This document shows positions 44,419-53,106 of a stretch of DNA of 64,000 nt, piece after piece. The translations under genes were made by a program, and so were the position numbers. The first letter of the stretch is position 1; each line of letters begins with the position of its first letter. Source of the DNA: Bacteroidales bacterium (GTDB lineage: Bacteria; Bacteroidota; Bacteroidia; Bacteroidales; UBA932). A model generated the notes under the pieces. The model did no database searches. It was given only the letters and a program-made list of their open reading frames with translations, and had not been told where the DNA came from. The DNA lies in NCBI GenBank assembly GCA_017428325.1, contig JAFRRA010000001.1, forward strand, positions 1 to 64,000, given 5' to 3'.

Positions 44419-44449
44419 TTTGAAGGATAACAAATTTTAACTACATTTG
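44419..44449 (+). promoter_or_regulatory. aspA promoter
   Basis: TTTG (44419-44422), 19-base spacer, TACATTTG (44442-44449): full Bacteroidota consensus. The leader before aspA is about 48 bases. Confidence 0.7.
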
Positions 44450-44503
44450 TTGTCTACCCGCAAGATTATAAGTAGAAACAAATCATATTTAATTTTTAAA
44501 AAC

Positions 44504-45916
44504 ATGGCAACTAAGAAATATAGAGTTGAATCTGACCTTCTGGGAGAACTCAAGGTTCCGGTGGAGGCTTACTACGGTGTTCAGACTCAGAGAGCGCTGA
44601 ACAACTATAAGATTTCAGGCATCAGGATGTGCGACTATCCTGATTTCGTGGTGGCTATAGCTTATGTCAAGCTGGCTGCCATCCAGGCAAACAACGAGCT
44701 TGGCGTTGTGGACAATACAATCACCAAGGCTGTGGTAAAGGCTTGCAGGGAAATCATCGCCGGCAAGATGCACTGCGACTTCCCTATCGACATGCTTCAG
44801 GGCGGTGCTGGCACATCAGTTAACATGAACGCCAACGAGGTTATCGCAAACCGCGCCCTCGAGATTATGGGCAAGGCAAGAGGAGACTACAAGTTCTGCT
44901 CCCCTAACGACCACATCAACTGCGCACAGAGCACAAACGACGCATATCCTACAGCCCTTCACCTTACAATCGTAAGGATGAACAAGATGCTCATAGAGAG
45001 CCTCAAGGCCCTAATCGCTTCATTCAGGGCTAAGGCAAAGGATTTTGACAAGATCATCAAGATGGGAAGAACCCAGCTCCAAGATGCCGTTCCTATGACT
45101 TTGGGACAGGAATTCAAGGCTTTTGCAGATTCTCTGGAAGAGGAAATCGAGAACCTCGAGTACAACAAGAAGAAACTCTACGCAATCAATATGGGCGGTA
45201 CCGCAATCGGAACCGGCATCAACGCAACTCCTGGCTTCACAAAGCTTTGCTGCAAGAAGCTGGCTGAGCTTACCGGCGAGCCATTCTTCGCTGCAAAGAA
45301 CCTCGTGGCCGCAACTCCGGATACAGCTCCTTACGTTGCATATCACGGAGCAGTGAAGAGACTGGCTGTAAAGCTCTCCAAGGTTGCCAACGACCTTCGT
45401 CTCCTGGCTTCCGGCCCAAGATGCGGTCTGGGAGAGATCAACCTTCCTCCAAAGGCACCTGGATCTTCCATCATGCCTGGCAAGGTTAACCCTGTCATCC
45501 CTGAGGTTACAAACCAGGTCTGCTTCAAGGTTATCGGAAACGACACAGCAGTTGCATTTGCAGCCGAGGCTGGCCAGCTTCAGCTCAACGTCATGGAGCC
45601 TGTAATCATACAGTGCATCACCGAGAGTATCACCTGGATGAGCAACGTGATGAACACCCTCAGAGTTGAGTGCGTTGACGGAATCACCGCAAATGCAGAC
45701 CATTGCATGGATCTGGTAAAGAACTCCATCGGTATCGTGACAGCCCTCAACCCTTACATCGGATACAAGGCCAGCACCAAGATTGCCAAGGAGGCACAGC
45801 AAACAGGACGCAGCGTTTACGACATCGTCCTTGAGCAGAAGGTTATGACCAAGGCCAAGCTCGACGAGGCCCTTAACCCGAAGAACATGCTCGCTGCACG
45901 CGACTACAAGAAATAA
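44504..45916 (+). CDS. aspA: Aspartate ammonia-lyase
   Basis: Deaminates aspartate to fumarate and ammonia, feeding fumarate respiration. The frame is open from 44447 but MATKKYRVESDLLGELKVP at 44504 is the family start (470 residues). Motifs GTSVNMNANEV, SPNDHINCAQSTNDAYPT and GSSIMPGKVNP are all present; the NMNANEV form indicates aspartase rather than fumarase. Its strong promoter suggests high expression. It connects with mutAB metabolically through fumarate and succinate. Confidence 0.93.
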   Translation: MATKKYRVESDLLGELKVPVEAYYGVQTQRALNNYKISGIRMCDYPDFVVAIAYVKLAAIQANNELGVVDNTITKAVVKACREIIAGKMHCDFPIDMLQGGAGTSVNMNANEVIANRALEIMGKARGDYKFCSPNDHINCAQSTNDAYPTALHLTIVRMNKMLIESLKALIASFRAKAKDFDKIIKMGRTQLQDAVPMTLGQEFKAFADSLEEEIENLEYNKKKLYAINMGGTAIGTGINATPGFTKLCCKKLAELTGEPFFAAKNLVAATPDTAPYVAYHGAVKRLAVKLSKVANDLRLLASGPRCGLGEINLPPKAPGSSIMPGKVNPVIPEVTNQVCFKVIGNDTAVAFAAEAGQLQLNVMEPVIIQCITESITWMSNVMNTLRVECVDGITANADHCMDLVKNSIGIVTALNPYIGYKASTKIAKEAQQTGRSVYDIVLEQKVMTKAKLDEALNPKNMLAARDYKK

Positions 45917-45919
45917 AGA

Positions 45920-46513
45920 CTAGAGTTTGCCCTCTGCTTTCAGGGCAGCGTTGAAACAGTGCCGGCAAAGCGGCTCGTACTTGTCCATTTCACCCAGAAG
46001 TACCTGCTCGTCTTTGCCGGCTCCCTGTACTGTAGGAAGGCGGTGGGAATGCTGGGCAGGCTGGCCGCATTTCACGCAGATTGCGTGTACCTTGGTTATG
46101 TGTTCCGCTCTTGCAAGAAGAGCCGGCATAGGGCCGAACGGCTTTGCCAGATAGTCCATGTCAAGACCTGCCACAATAACCCTTATTCCCTTATCGGCGA
46201 GCATATTGCATACATCCACTATGCCGTCGTCAAAGAACTGGACCTCATCTATACCCACCACATCCACATCTGTGGCGTAAAGCAAAATGTTCTGAGAGGA
46301 ATCCACGCTGATGGACTGGATGGAATTGCTGTCGTGAGACACGACATCATTGACAGAATAGCGGACGTCTATACCCGGTTTGAATATCTGGACTCTCTGA
46401 TGGGCAAAATTCGCCCTTTTGAGCCTCCTTATGAGCTCCTCAGTCTTGCCAGAGAACATACTTCCGCAGATAACCTCAAGCCAACCAGACTGTTTTGGAC
46501 TTTCTAGAAACAT
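45920..46513 (-). CDS. tdk: Thymidine kinase
   Basis: Phosphorylates thymidine in salvage. The 197-residue type II enzyme has the P-loop [10 protein letters not shown], the DEVQFF magnesium-binding motif, the [14 protein letters not shown] lasso and a zinc pair CVKCG with CRHC near the C-terminus. It faces the acidic-protein gene and converges on aspA with a 3-base gap. Confidence 0.94.
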   Translation of the reverse strand: MFLESPKQSGWLEVICGSMFSGKTEELIRRLKRANFAHQRVQIFKPGIDVRYSVNDVVSHDSNSIQSISVDSSQNILLYATDVDVVGIDEVQFFDDGIVDVCNMLADKGIRVIVAGLDMDYLAKPFGPMPALLARAEHITKVHAICVKCGQPAQHSHRLPTVQGAGKDEQVLLGEMDKYEPLCRHCFNAALKAEGKL

Positions 46514-46562
46514 TTTTTCTTATTTTTGTAAGGTTTCTATAAACAAATATAAATAAAAAACT

Positions 46563-47438
46563 ATGGAAGAGAAAAAGGGACTGCTGAGCGCGTTGGCGGA
46601 AACGCTCAAGCAATACGAGATGAATCAGGCTGACGATAAGGAAAGTCTGGCAATTGCCCTTGAGGAAAAACTTGAAGAAATTGCCAAAATGATTTCTTCT
46701 CTCAGCGACAGGATAGACAACCTCAGCAGCCGCGTAAGTTCCATTGGAGAAAAGGTGGACATTATGTCCAACACCGAAACCGGACAGATACCTGAGCCGG
46801 TCTTTGACACAGTTCTTGACGGCAACTTTGACGAAGAGGAGGAGGAAGAAGAAGAATTTGCCTTTGATCCTGAGGAAGTAAACGAAGAGGAAGAGCAGCC
46901 AGAAGCAGAGGAAGCAGTCGCGGAGGAAGAAGAGACTGTTGAACAGCCTCAAGAGCAGGAAGAGGAAGTACCTAAGGAAGAGGAAATGCCAGGGGAGGAA
47001 GTGCCAGGGGAGGAAGTGCCAGAGGAGGAAGTTGAAGAGGTAGAAGAAACTGAAGAGGAAGAATCAGAAGAGGAAGATGAGAAACTGGAGGATGCCGGGG
47101 AGAGCGTTGAGGAAACCGCGGATGAAGAGGATAGCGAGACAAGGGAACGCAATGAGATCAACGGCAAAAAGGACTGGTTCGACTGGGAATACGATTATCC
47201 TGCAGAGTATGTGGACGACATTCTCGGAACAATGGGAATTAACGACAAGCTGGAGTTTGTGAGGGAGCTCTTCCATTCAGACCCGGCCCTGTTCAGCAGC
47301 CAGATGAAGGAAATAGACACTATGCCTAATTTCAGGGCCATTGTCCAGTATTTCCGCCAGGCACATCCCGAGTGGAAGGAGGACAGCGACACCGTTTACA
47401 GGCTATATATGCATATCCGCCGCAAATTCCGCAACTGA
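46563..47438 (+). CDS. Acidic protein with N-terminal coiled coil and Glu-rich middle, function unknown
   Basis: A 291-residue protein, not recognised by name. Residues 1-60 are an amphipathic coiled coil; 90-195 is a highly acidic low-complexity stretch with imperfect repeats such as PGEEVPGEEVPEEE; the C-terminal 90 residues (KKDWFDWEYDYPAEYVDD, then FRQAHPEWKEDSDTVYRLYM) look like a folded domain. It may be a partner-binding or DNA-mimic-type protein (inference). A -7-like TATTTTTG lies at 46521-46528 but its -33 spacing is long. rsmI overlaps the stop by one base. Confidence 0.6.
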   Translation: MEEKKGLLSALAETLKQYEMNQADDKESLAIALEEKLEEIAKMISSLSDRIDNLSSRVSSIGEKVDIMSNTETGQIPEPVFDTVLDGNFDEEEEEEEEFAFDPEEVNEEEEQPEAEEAVAEEEETVEQPQEQEEEVPKEEEMPGEEVPGEEVPEEEVEEVEETEEEESEEEDEKLEDAGESVEETADEEDSETRERNEINGKKDWFDWEYDYPAEYVDDILGTMGINDKLEFVRELFHSDPALFSSQMKEIDTMPNFRAIVQYFRQAHPEWKEDSDTVYRLYMHIRRKFRN

Positions 47439-48223
47439 TGGAATCCGGAAAGCTATATCTCGTACCCACTCCGGTGGGAAATCTTGAGGACATAACCCTC
47501 AGGGCTCTGGCCGTGCTCAAGAGCGTGGACGCAATCTATGCGGAAGACACCCGCACAAGCAGCGTCCTGCTGAAAAAATACGGCATCACAACCCATATGG
47601 AGAGCTACCACAAGTTCAACGAGCACAAGAAATCAGGCAGCATCTGCGACAAGATACTATCCGGTCAGGACGCTGCCCTTATAACCGATGCAGGCTCTCC
47701 CGGAATTTCAGACCCCGGGTATCTGGTAACCAGACTCTGCATAGAAAACGGTATTGAGGTTGAGGCTCTTCCGGGAGCCACAGCATTTGTTCCGGCACTT
47801 ACAGTAAGCGGCCTTCCAAGCGACCGTTTCTGCTTCGAGGGTTTCCTGCCTCAGAAGAAAGGCCGTCAGACAAGGATCCGCGAAATAGCGGAAAGAGACA
47901 TAACATCTATCATTTATGAATCCCCGTACAGGCTTCTCAAACTCCTGGAATCCCTGAAAGAGTTTGCCGGAGGAAACAGAAGGGCAGCCGTATGCAGGGA
48001 AATAAGCAAAATACACAACGAGTGCAAAAGAGGCACTCTGGATGAACTGGCAGAATGGTTCACCGCCAACGAGCCGAAAGGAGAAATTGTTGTAATCATA
48101 GAAGGGAAAGAATATGGGAAAGATGAGGAGGGTCAGCGACTCAACGGCAAGGGGCGTAATCGCGATGATGGCCCTAGTGTTTGTATTCCAAGCCGTAACA
48201 TTCACAATCCACAAATGCTCTAA
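47438..48223 (+). CDS. rsmI: 16S rRNA (cytidine-1402-2'-O)-methyltransferase
   Basis: Methylates C1402 of 16S rRNA with SAM. The ATG at 47438 (TGATG overlap) starts MESGKLYLVPTPVGNLEDIT, the family N-terminus; motifs AEDTRTS, DAGSPGISDPG and LPGATAF are present. The 261-residue reading continues 36 or so residues beyond the usual end (KGEIVVIIEGK) into the start of the next gene, a 110-base overlap, so the tail may be a recent stop-codon loss. Confidence 0.88.
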   Translation: MESGKLYLVPTPVGNLEDITLRALAVLKSVDAIYAEDTRTSSVLLKKYGITTHMESYHKFNEHKKSGSICDKILSGQDAALITDAGSPGISDPGYLVTRLCIENGIEVEALPGATAFVPALTVSGLPSDRFCFEGFLPQKKGRQTRIREIAERDITSIIYESPYRLLKLLESLKEFAGGNRRAAVCREISKIHNECKRGTLDELAEWFTANEPKGEIVVIIEGKEYGKDEEGQRLNGKGRNRDDGPSVCIPSRNIHNPQML

Positions 48224-49001
48224 GGAAGACAGTCCCCCGGCAGAAGTCAATACAGAGACCCGGCCCGCGCTGTTTGCCTTTAATCCAAACACAATCACTA
48301 TCGACAGTCTTCAGCTGCTTGGCTTATCGCAGAAGCAGGCTCTGACAATTGTCCATTACCGTGAAAAGGGAGGAAGATTCCGAAAGAAGGAAGACTTCTC
48401 AAAGATGTACAGCGTAAGCCGGGATAAATACCTGGAACTGGAACCATACATTATAATTCCCGCTGCTGAAAACAGACCCGCGTCCAGGCCGCGGACAATT
48501 GAAAGGCCAAAGGAAAAACCAAAGGAGCAACCTGCCCGGCCTAAAGAAGAAACCAAGGAAAGGCATTACGCCAAAGAAGGCGGATGGGGAACTCCAAAGG
48601 AAAAAGTCCTGGTAGACCTCAATGAGGCGGACAGCGCAGCTCTCGTTTCCGTGAAGGGAATCGGCCCCTATTTCTGCAAGGCAATACTTTCTTACCGCAA
48701 AGTCCTCGGCAGTTTTGCCAGCATTGAACAGCTTCTGGAAATCAGGGGAATGGACCAGGAAAAGTTCGACAGGATAAAGGACCAGGTTTTCGTGCATCCG
48801 GCCGGAATCAAAAAGTTCTCCATCGCCGATGCAGACAACAGTTTCCTTAGGCGGCATCCTTATATCGGAGCCTACAATGCACGGGGAATCGCCCTGTTCA
48901 TCCAGTCCCAGGGAAAGGAAAGATGTACTCTGAAAGCCCTATGTGAAAACAATATCCTTTCTGAGGAAGACACCCTCAGGCTCCATCCTTATATGGAATA
49001 A
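48114..49001 (+). CDS. Membrane-anchored helix-hairpin-helix (ComEA-like) protein
   Basis: A 295-residue protein with an N-terminal signal-anchor helix (about 14-32), a Pro/Lys/Glu-rich linker and several helix-hairpin-helix motifs (FNPNTITIDSLQLLGLSQKQA, VDLNEADSAALVSVKGIGPY, REMDQEKF-type). The HHH blocks suggest DNA binding at the envelope, as ComEA in DNA uptake, but competence genes are not seen nearby. Start at 48114 or three codons later. Overlaps rsmI. Confidence 0.78.
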   Translation: MGKMRRVSDSTARGVIAMMALVFVFQAVTFTIHKCSKEDSPPAEVNTETRPALFAFNPNTITIDSLQLLGLSQKQALTIVHYREKGGRFRKKEDFSKMYSVSRDKYLELEPYIIIPAAENRPASRPRTIERPKEKPKEQPARPKEETKERHYAKEGGWGTPKEKVLVDLNEADSAALVSVKGIGPYFCKAILSYRKVLGSFASIEQLLEIRGMDQEKFDRIKDQVFVHPAGIKKFSIADADNSFLRRHPYIGAYNARGIALFIQSQGKERCTLKALCENNILSEEDTLRLHPYME

Positions 49002-49048
49002 ATCAATTTGCATTATCTTTGACAGGATTTTTTAGCAAGAAGAAGAAT

Positions 49049-50020
49049 ATGGGATTTATCAGTTGTGAAAATGTGGTCAAGAAGTTCGGCAAGTTCACTG
49101 CCCTGGACCACATAAACCTGGATATTCCTCAGGGCAAGATCTTCGGTTTCCTGGGCCCTAACGGTGCAGGAAAGACAACCCTGATCAGGATTATCAACCG
49201 CATCACGCTGCCTACGGAAGGGCAGGTGCTTTTCAATGGAAAGCCACTCCGTCTGGATGACATTGAAAGGATCGGCTATCTGCCTGAAGAACGCGGCCTT
49301 TACAAGAAGATGAAAGTCGGAGACCAGGCAGTCTATCTGGCCAGGCTCAAGGGCCTTTCCAGAGGAGAAGCCACAAGGGAGCTCATGAAATGGTTCCAGA
49401 AGTTCGGCATCCAGCCTTGGTGGAACAAGAAGGTGGAAGAACTCAGCAAGGGAATGGCCCAGAAGATACAGTTCATCACAACCGTTCTCCACAAGCCTCA
49501 GCTGCTGATTCTGGACGAGCCGTTCTCCGGATTTGACCCTATCAACGTAAACCTTATCCGCGACGAGATCCTCAGGATGAAAAACGAGGGATGCACCATC
49601 ATCCTCTCCACACACAATATGGAATCCGTGGAGGAGCTCTGCGATGAGATAGCCCTGATAAACAAGGCAAGGCTTGTCATCACCGGCAATGTGGACCAGA
49701 TCCGCAAGGACCACGGCCACAACAGGGTGGAAGTCTGCTATGCCCCGTCCCAGGACGCTCCTGACCTCGAGGGTGTGGACGGTCTCTTCTCCATAGTTTC
49801 CACAGAGAATGTGAAAGACTATGTGAAGAGCATACTGGAAGTAGTTCCGGGAACCAGTTCCAGGGATCTACTCAGAAGCATCGCCGAGAAAACGGACATA
49901 ATTTCATTCCAGCCTCTGATGCCTAAGATGAACGAGATTTTCATCAAGCTTGTCGGAGAAAGCGGCGGAGCAACGTCACAGAGCGTGGAAGATTACAGGT
50001 CGGACTCTAAAAAAGCATAA
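49049..50020 (+). CDS. ABC transporter ATP-binding protein (NatA-like)
   Basis: The ATG at 49049 (323 residues) is preferred; the frame opens 10 codons upstream. NBD motifs: GPNGAGKTT (Walker A), LSKGMAQK (signature-like), LLILDEPFSG (Walker B). It has the C-terminal regulatory domain (about 225-323) of the NatA/CcmA type. A -7-like TATCTTTG lies at 49014-49021. The partner permease begins 2 bases after the stop. Confidence 0.9.
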   Translation: MGFISCENVVKKFGKFTALDHINLDIPQGKIFGFLGPNGAGKTTLIRIINRITLPTEGQVLFNGKPLRLDDIERIGYLPEERGLYKKMKVGDQAVYLARLKGLSRGEATRELMKWFQKFGIQPWWNKKVEELSKGMAQKIQFITTVLHKPQLLILDEPFSGFDPINVNLIRDEILRMKNEGCTIILSTHNMESVEELCDEIALINKARLVITGNVDQIRKDHGHNRVEVCYAPSQDAPDLEGVDGLFSIVSTENVKDYVKSILEVVPGTSSRDLLRSIAEKTDIISFQPLMPKMNEIFIKLVGESGGATSQSVEDYRSDSKKA

Positions 50021-50022
50021 CT

Positions 50023-51423
50023 ATGAGCAAGATAGGTATCATAATAGCAAGAGAATACTCTACCAGAGTAAAGAAAAAGTCCTTCATAATAGGGACATTC
50101 CTGGTGCCGATACTGTTTGCATCAATGATTGTCATTCCTATGCTTATAGCCATGTATTCATCGGACAACAAGGTACGTACAATTGCAGTAAGCGACGCTT
50201 CCGGAGTAGTTGCCCAGAAACTCGAAGACAAGGAGAACATCAAATACAGCATAGTTGACAATGCCCTTGTGGATAAGATCAAAGAGGACCTCCCGTCGTC
50301 CAGCAACTACTACGCGCTGCTTCAGATTTCCGGACTGGATTCCCTGAACAACGCGGAAGTGGCAATCTATTGCAAGGAGCAGGTCAGCATGTCTCTGAAA
50401 GACCAGATCCAAAGCCAGGTGAACGAGATACTGTCCGCACATAAGCTCGCATCATACGACATACCGGACCTGGACCGCGTGATGGAGAACATCAGAAACA
50501 CTTCCCGTGTCAAGACACTCCAGGTCGGAGACAATGACAAGGAAGGCAAAGAGACATCCGTAGGAGCCTATATGGCAATCGGTTACATCTCAAGTTTCAT
50601 AATCTACATGTTCATTTTCATGTTCGGCAGCATGGTTATGCAGGGTGTTATCGAAGAGAAGAACAACAGGATCATAGAGGTTATAGTCTCTTCTGTCAAG
50701 CCTATGCAGCTTATGATCGGCAAGATTGTGGGAATAGCCCTTGTGGCCCTCACCCAGTTCGTATGCTGGATAGTGCTTACGTTCCTTATCGTTACCGCCG
50801 TATCCGTTGTAACGGGAAAGAGCACCTCGTCACTTGCACAGCAAAGCGCACAGGCTCAGATGGCCCCTATGGGCATGAACGGCAACACGGCAGACCTGAC
50901 CGCCCTCGGAATTGACGAGACGGGAGTTCCGGCAGATTCCTCAGCGACACCTGCAGAAGCCGGAGTCCTTGCCCCTATCCTCAACACACTTGGACAGATG
51001 AACATTTTGGGAATCATCGGAACGTTCCTGATTTACTTTATCCTTGGCTATCTGCTGTACGCCAGCATGTTTGCGGCGGTGGGAGCCTGCGTGGACAACC
51101 AGGCGGACACCCAGCAGCTGCTCTGGCCTATTACAATTCCGCTCATCATAGGACTGTTCATAATGATGAGCGCCTTCCAGAACCCGAATTCCACAATCGC
51201 CGTATGGGGTTCAATCATACCGTTCACCTCTCCTATGGTAATGGTGGCAAGATTCGCCTACGGGGTTCCAACCTGGCAGTACCTGCTGTCCATAGCACTT
51301 CTGGCCGGAACATTCCTGCTTATGGGATGGATCAGCGGAAAGATTTACCGTATCGGAATCCTCTCCTACGGAAAGAAAGCCGGATGGAAGGAAATTTTCA
51401 AGTGGATGAAATTCAAGGATTAA
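50023..51423 (+). CDS. ABC transporter permease (NatB-like)
   Basis: A 466-residue inner-membrane permease: N-terminal helix, large extracytoplasmic domain (about 50-180), then five to six helices with a Ser/Gln/Ala-rich loop (about 265-325). It forms with the preceding ATPase a sodium-efflux or drug/lipid ABC-2 exporter of unknown cargo. Confidence 0.86.
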   Translation: MSKIGIIIAREYSTRVKKKSFIIGTFLVPILFASMIVIPMLIAMYSSDNKVRTIAVSDASGVVAQKLEDKENIKYSIVDNALVDKIKEDLPSSSNYYALLQISGLDSLNNAEVAIYCKEQVSMSLKDQIQSQVNEILSAHKLASYDIPDLDRVMENIRNTSRVKTLQVGDNDKEGKETSVGAYMAIGYISSFIIYMFIFMFGSMVMQGVIEEKNNRIIEVIVSSVKPMQLMIGKIVGIALVALTQFVCWIVLTFLIVTAVSVVTGKSTSSLAQQSAQAQMAPMGMNGNTADLTALGIDETGVPADSSATPAEAGVLAPILNTLGQMNILGIIGTFLIYFILGYLLYASMFAAVGACVDNQADTQQLLWPITIPLIIGLFIMMSAFQNPNSTIAVWGSIIPFTSPMVMVARFAYGVPTWQYLLSIALLAGTFLLMGWISGKIYRIGILSYGKKAGWKEIFKWMKFKD

Positions 51424-51436
51424 CACACGATAAAAG

Positions 51437-52276
51437 ATGAAAAGCCCTATCAGAATCCTCCTGCTCGTCCTTGCCGCAGCTTCATCGCTGAGCCTCCAGG
51501 CCCAGAGGGTGAAGAAGGCTGAGTACACCTCGGCCGAGCTGAACAACAAGGACTTCAGCAAGATTTCATGGACAGCCGTGACATTAGACAAGAGGTTCGA
51601 CGCGTCCAAGAGCGACAACCTGGCGACCTCCCCTGTCATAGCGAAGTACAAGCCGGAAGTGGACAAATATTGCGAGCCTATAGGCTTTTGCCCTACCGGC
51701 CTTCTAAGAGGATATCCGGTGGCTCCAATGTCCAACTGGGCAGTGGACGCCTTCAGGGAATACGCCCAGAACTGGATAGACACAACATCCCGCAAAGACA
51801 TCGGCAAGGATGTCAAGATAGACTTTGCGCTTATGAACTTCGGAGGCATAAGGACGGAGATGCCTAAAGGAAATGTTTCCAAGTACGATATACTTTCCAT
51901 CTTCCCGTTCGACAACTATCTTGTCATTGAAGAGATGGACGGGGACAAGGTGAGGATGCTGATGGAGTTCTTTGCGAAGACCCGCGGACAGGTTCTTTCA
52001 AACGTATATCTCCACATAGACGGAGACAGCGTAAAGGAGTGTCTGATAGGAGGGAAGCCGATTGACGACAGCCGCAAGTATGTTGTCGCCACGATAGATT
52101 TCCTCTTCCAGGGAGGAGACAACCTCTATCCTCTCAAGCAATGCAACTGGGTGGTGGATACCCGGAAGAAGATGATGGACATCTTCATTGAATACATACA
52201 GAACCTGACAGCCAATGGCAAGAAGATCGAAAAATCCGAAGACAACAGGCTCGTCGTTGAAAACAAAAAGAAATGA
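51437..52276 (+). CDS. 5'-nucleotidase C-terminal domain protein (periplasmic)
   Basis: A 279-residue exported protein with a signal peptide (ending LQAQ) that matches only the substrate-binding C-terminal domain of UshA-type 5'-nucleotidases (MNFGGIRTEMPKGNVSKYDI, then FLFQGGDNL). The metallophosphatase domain is encoded separately by the next gene, overlapping by 4 bases (ATGA). The two presumably form a heteromer in the periplasm to hydrolyse extracellular nucleotides. Confidence 0.87.
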   Translation: MKSPIRILLLVLAAASSLSLQAQRVKKAEYTSAELNNKDFSKISWTAVTLDKRFDASKSDNLATSPVIAKYKPEVDKYCEPIGFCPTGLLRGYPVAPMSNWAVDAFREYAQNWIDTTSRKDIGKDVKIDFALMNFGGIRTEMPKGNVSKYDILSIFPFDNYLVIEEMDGDKVRMLMEFFAKTRGQVLSNVYLHIDGDSVKECLIGGKPIDDSRKYVVATIDFLFQGGDNLYPLKQCNWVVDTRKKMMDIFIEYIQNLTANGKKIEKSEDNRLVVENKKK

Positions 52277-53106
52277 CCATGAAACAGACATTATTGCTTT
52301 TGACTGCAGCTCTGCTCCTTTCTTTTTCCTCAGCGACGGGGCAGGATCTGGTGATACTCCACACTAACGACACCCACAGCCAGATAGAGCCGCTTTCCGC
52401 AGGCCAGTACAAGGGAAGGGGCGGTGCTGACCGCAGGGAAAAATACATCCGCCAGGTAAGGGCCGAGAACAGGAACGTCATCCTTCTGGATGCCGGAGAC
52501 TTCTCCCAGGGAACCCCGTACTTCACCCTGTTCAAGGGCGATGCGGAGGTGGAACTTATGAACGCCATGGGCTACGACGCCGCCGTCTTCGGAAACCACG
52601 AGTTCGACAACGGACTGGACGAGCTTGCACGCAGGATCAGGCTTATGGATTTCCCTCTCCTGAATGCCAACTACAAAATGACGGGAACTCCGCTCGAGGG
52701 TCTCATTGCTCCGTACACCGTAATAGAGCGAGGCGGAAAGAGAATAGGAGTCATAGGCCTTAGCGTAAGGCTGGCAGGCCTTGTAAGCCCAAGCCGCATT
52801 GTGGGAATGAAATACCTCCATCCTTACAAGGTGGTCAACAACCTGGCTCGCAAACTCCGCAGGAGGGAAAAGTGCGACCTTGTCATCGTTCTGAGCCACT
52901 GCGGTTTTTCAGACGGGAAGGAGCAGAATCCGGACGACAGGATGATAGCCGCCAACACTGAAGGCGTGGACATCATTATCGGCGGTCATTCCCACACGTT
53001 CATCAAGCAGCCAGCCATTGTTGAAAGCAAGAGCGGAAAGAAAGTGATGGTTGTCCAGGCAGGATGCAAGGGAGAAGAAGTCGGAAGAATCGATATCTGG
53101 TTCTAG
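52273..53106 (+). CDS. 5'-nucleotidase metallophosphatase domain protein (periplasmic)
   Basis: A 277-residue protein with signal peptide (ending ATGQ) and the calcineurin-like domain of UshA: HTNDTHSQ, DAGDFSQG, GNHEFDNG, GGHSHTF. It supplies the two-metal active site, while the upstream gene supplies the nucleoside-binding domain. The start is the ATG in the ATGA overlap; MKQTLLLLT two codons later is an alternative. It overlaps the convergent histidine kinase gene by 4 bases. Confidence 0.89.
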   Translation: MTMKQTLLLLTAALLLSFSSATGQDLVILHTNDTHSQIEPLSAGQYKGRGGADRREKYIRQVRAENRNVILLDAGDFSQGTPYFTLFKGDAEVELMNAMGYDAAVFGNHEFDNGLDELARRIRLMDFPLLNANYKMTGTPLEGLIAPYTVIERGGKRIGVIGLSVRLAGLVSPSRIVGMKYLHPYKVVNNLARKLRRREKCDLVIVLSHCGFSDGKEQNPDDRMIAANTEGVDIIIGGHSHTFIKQPAIVESKSGKKVMVVQAGCKGEEVGRIDIWF

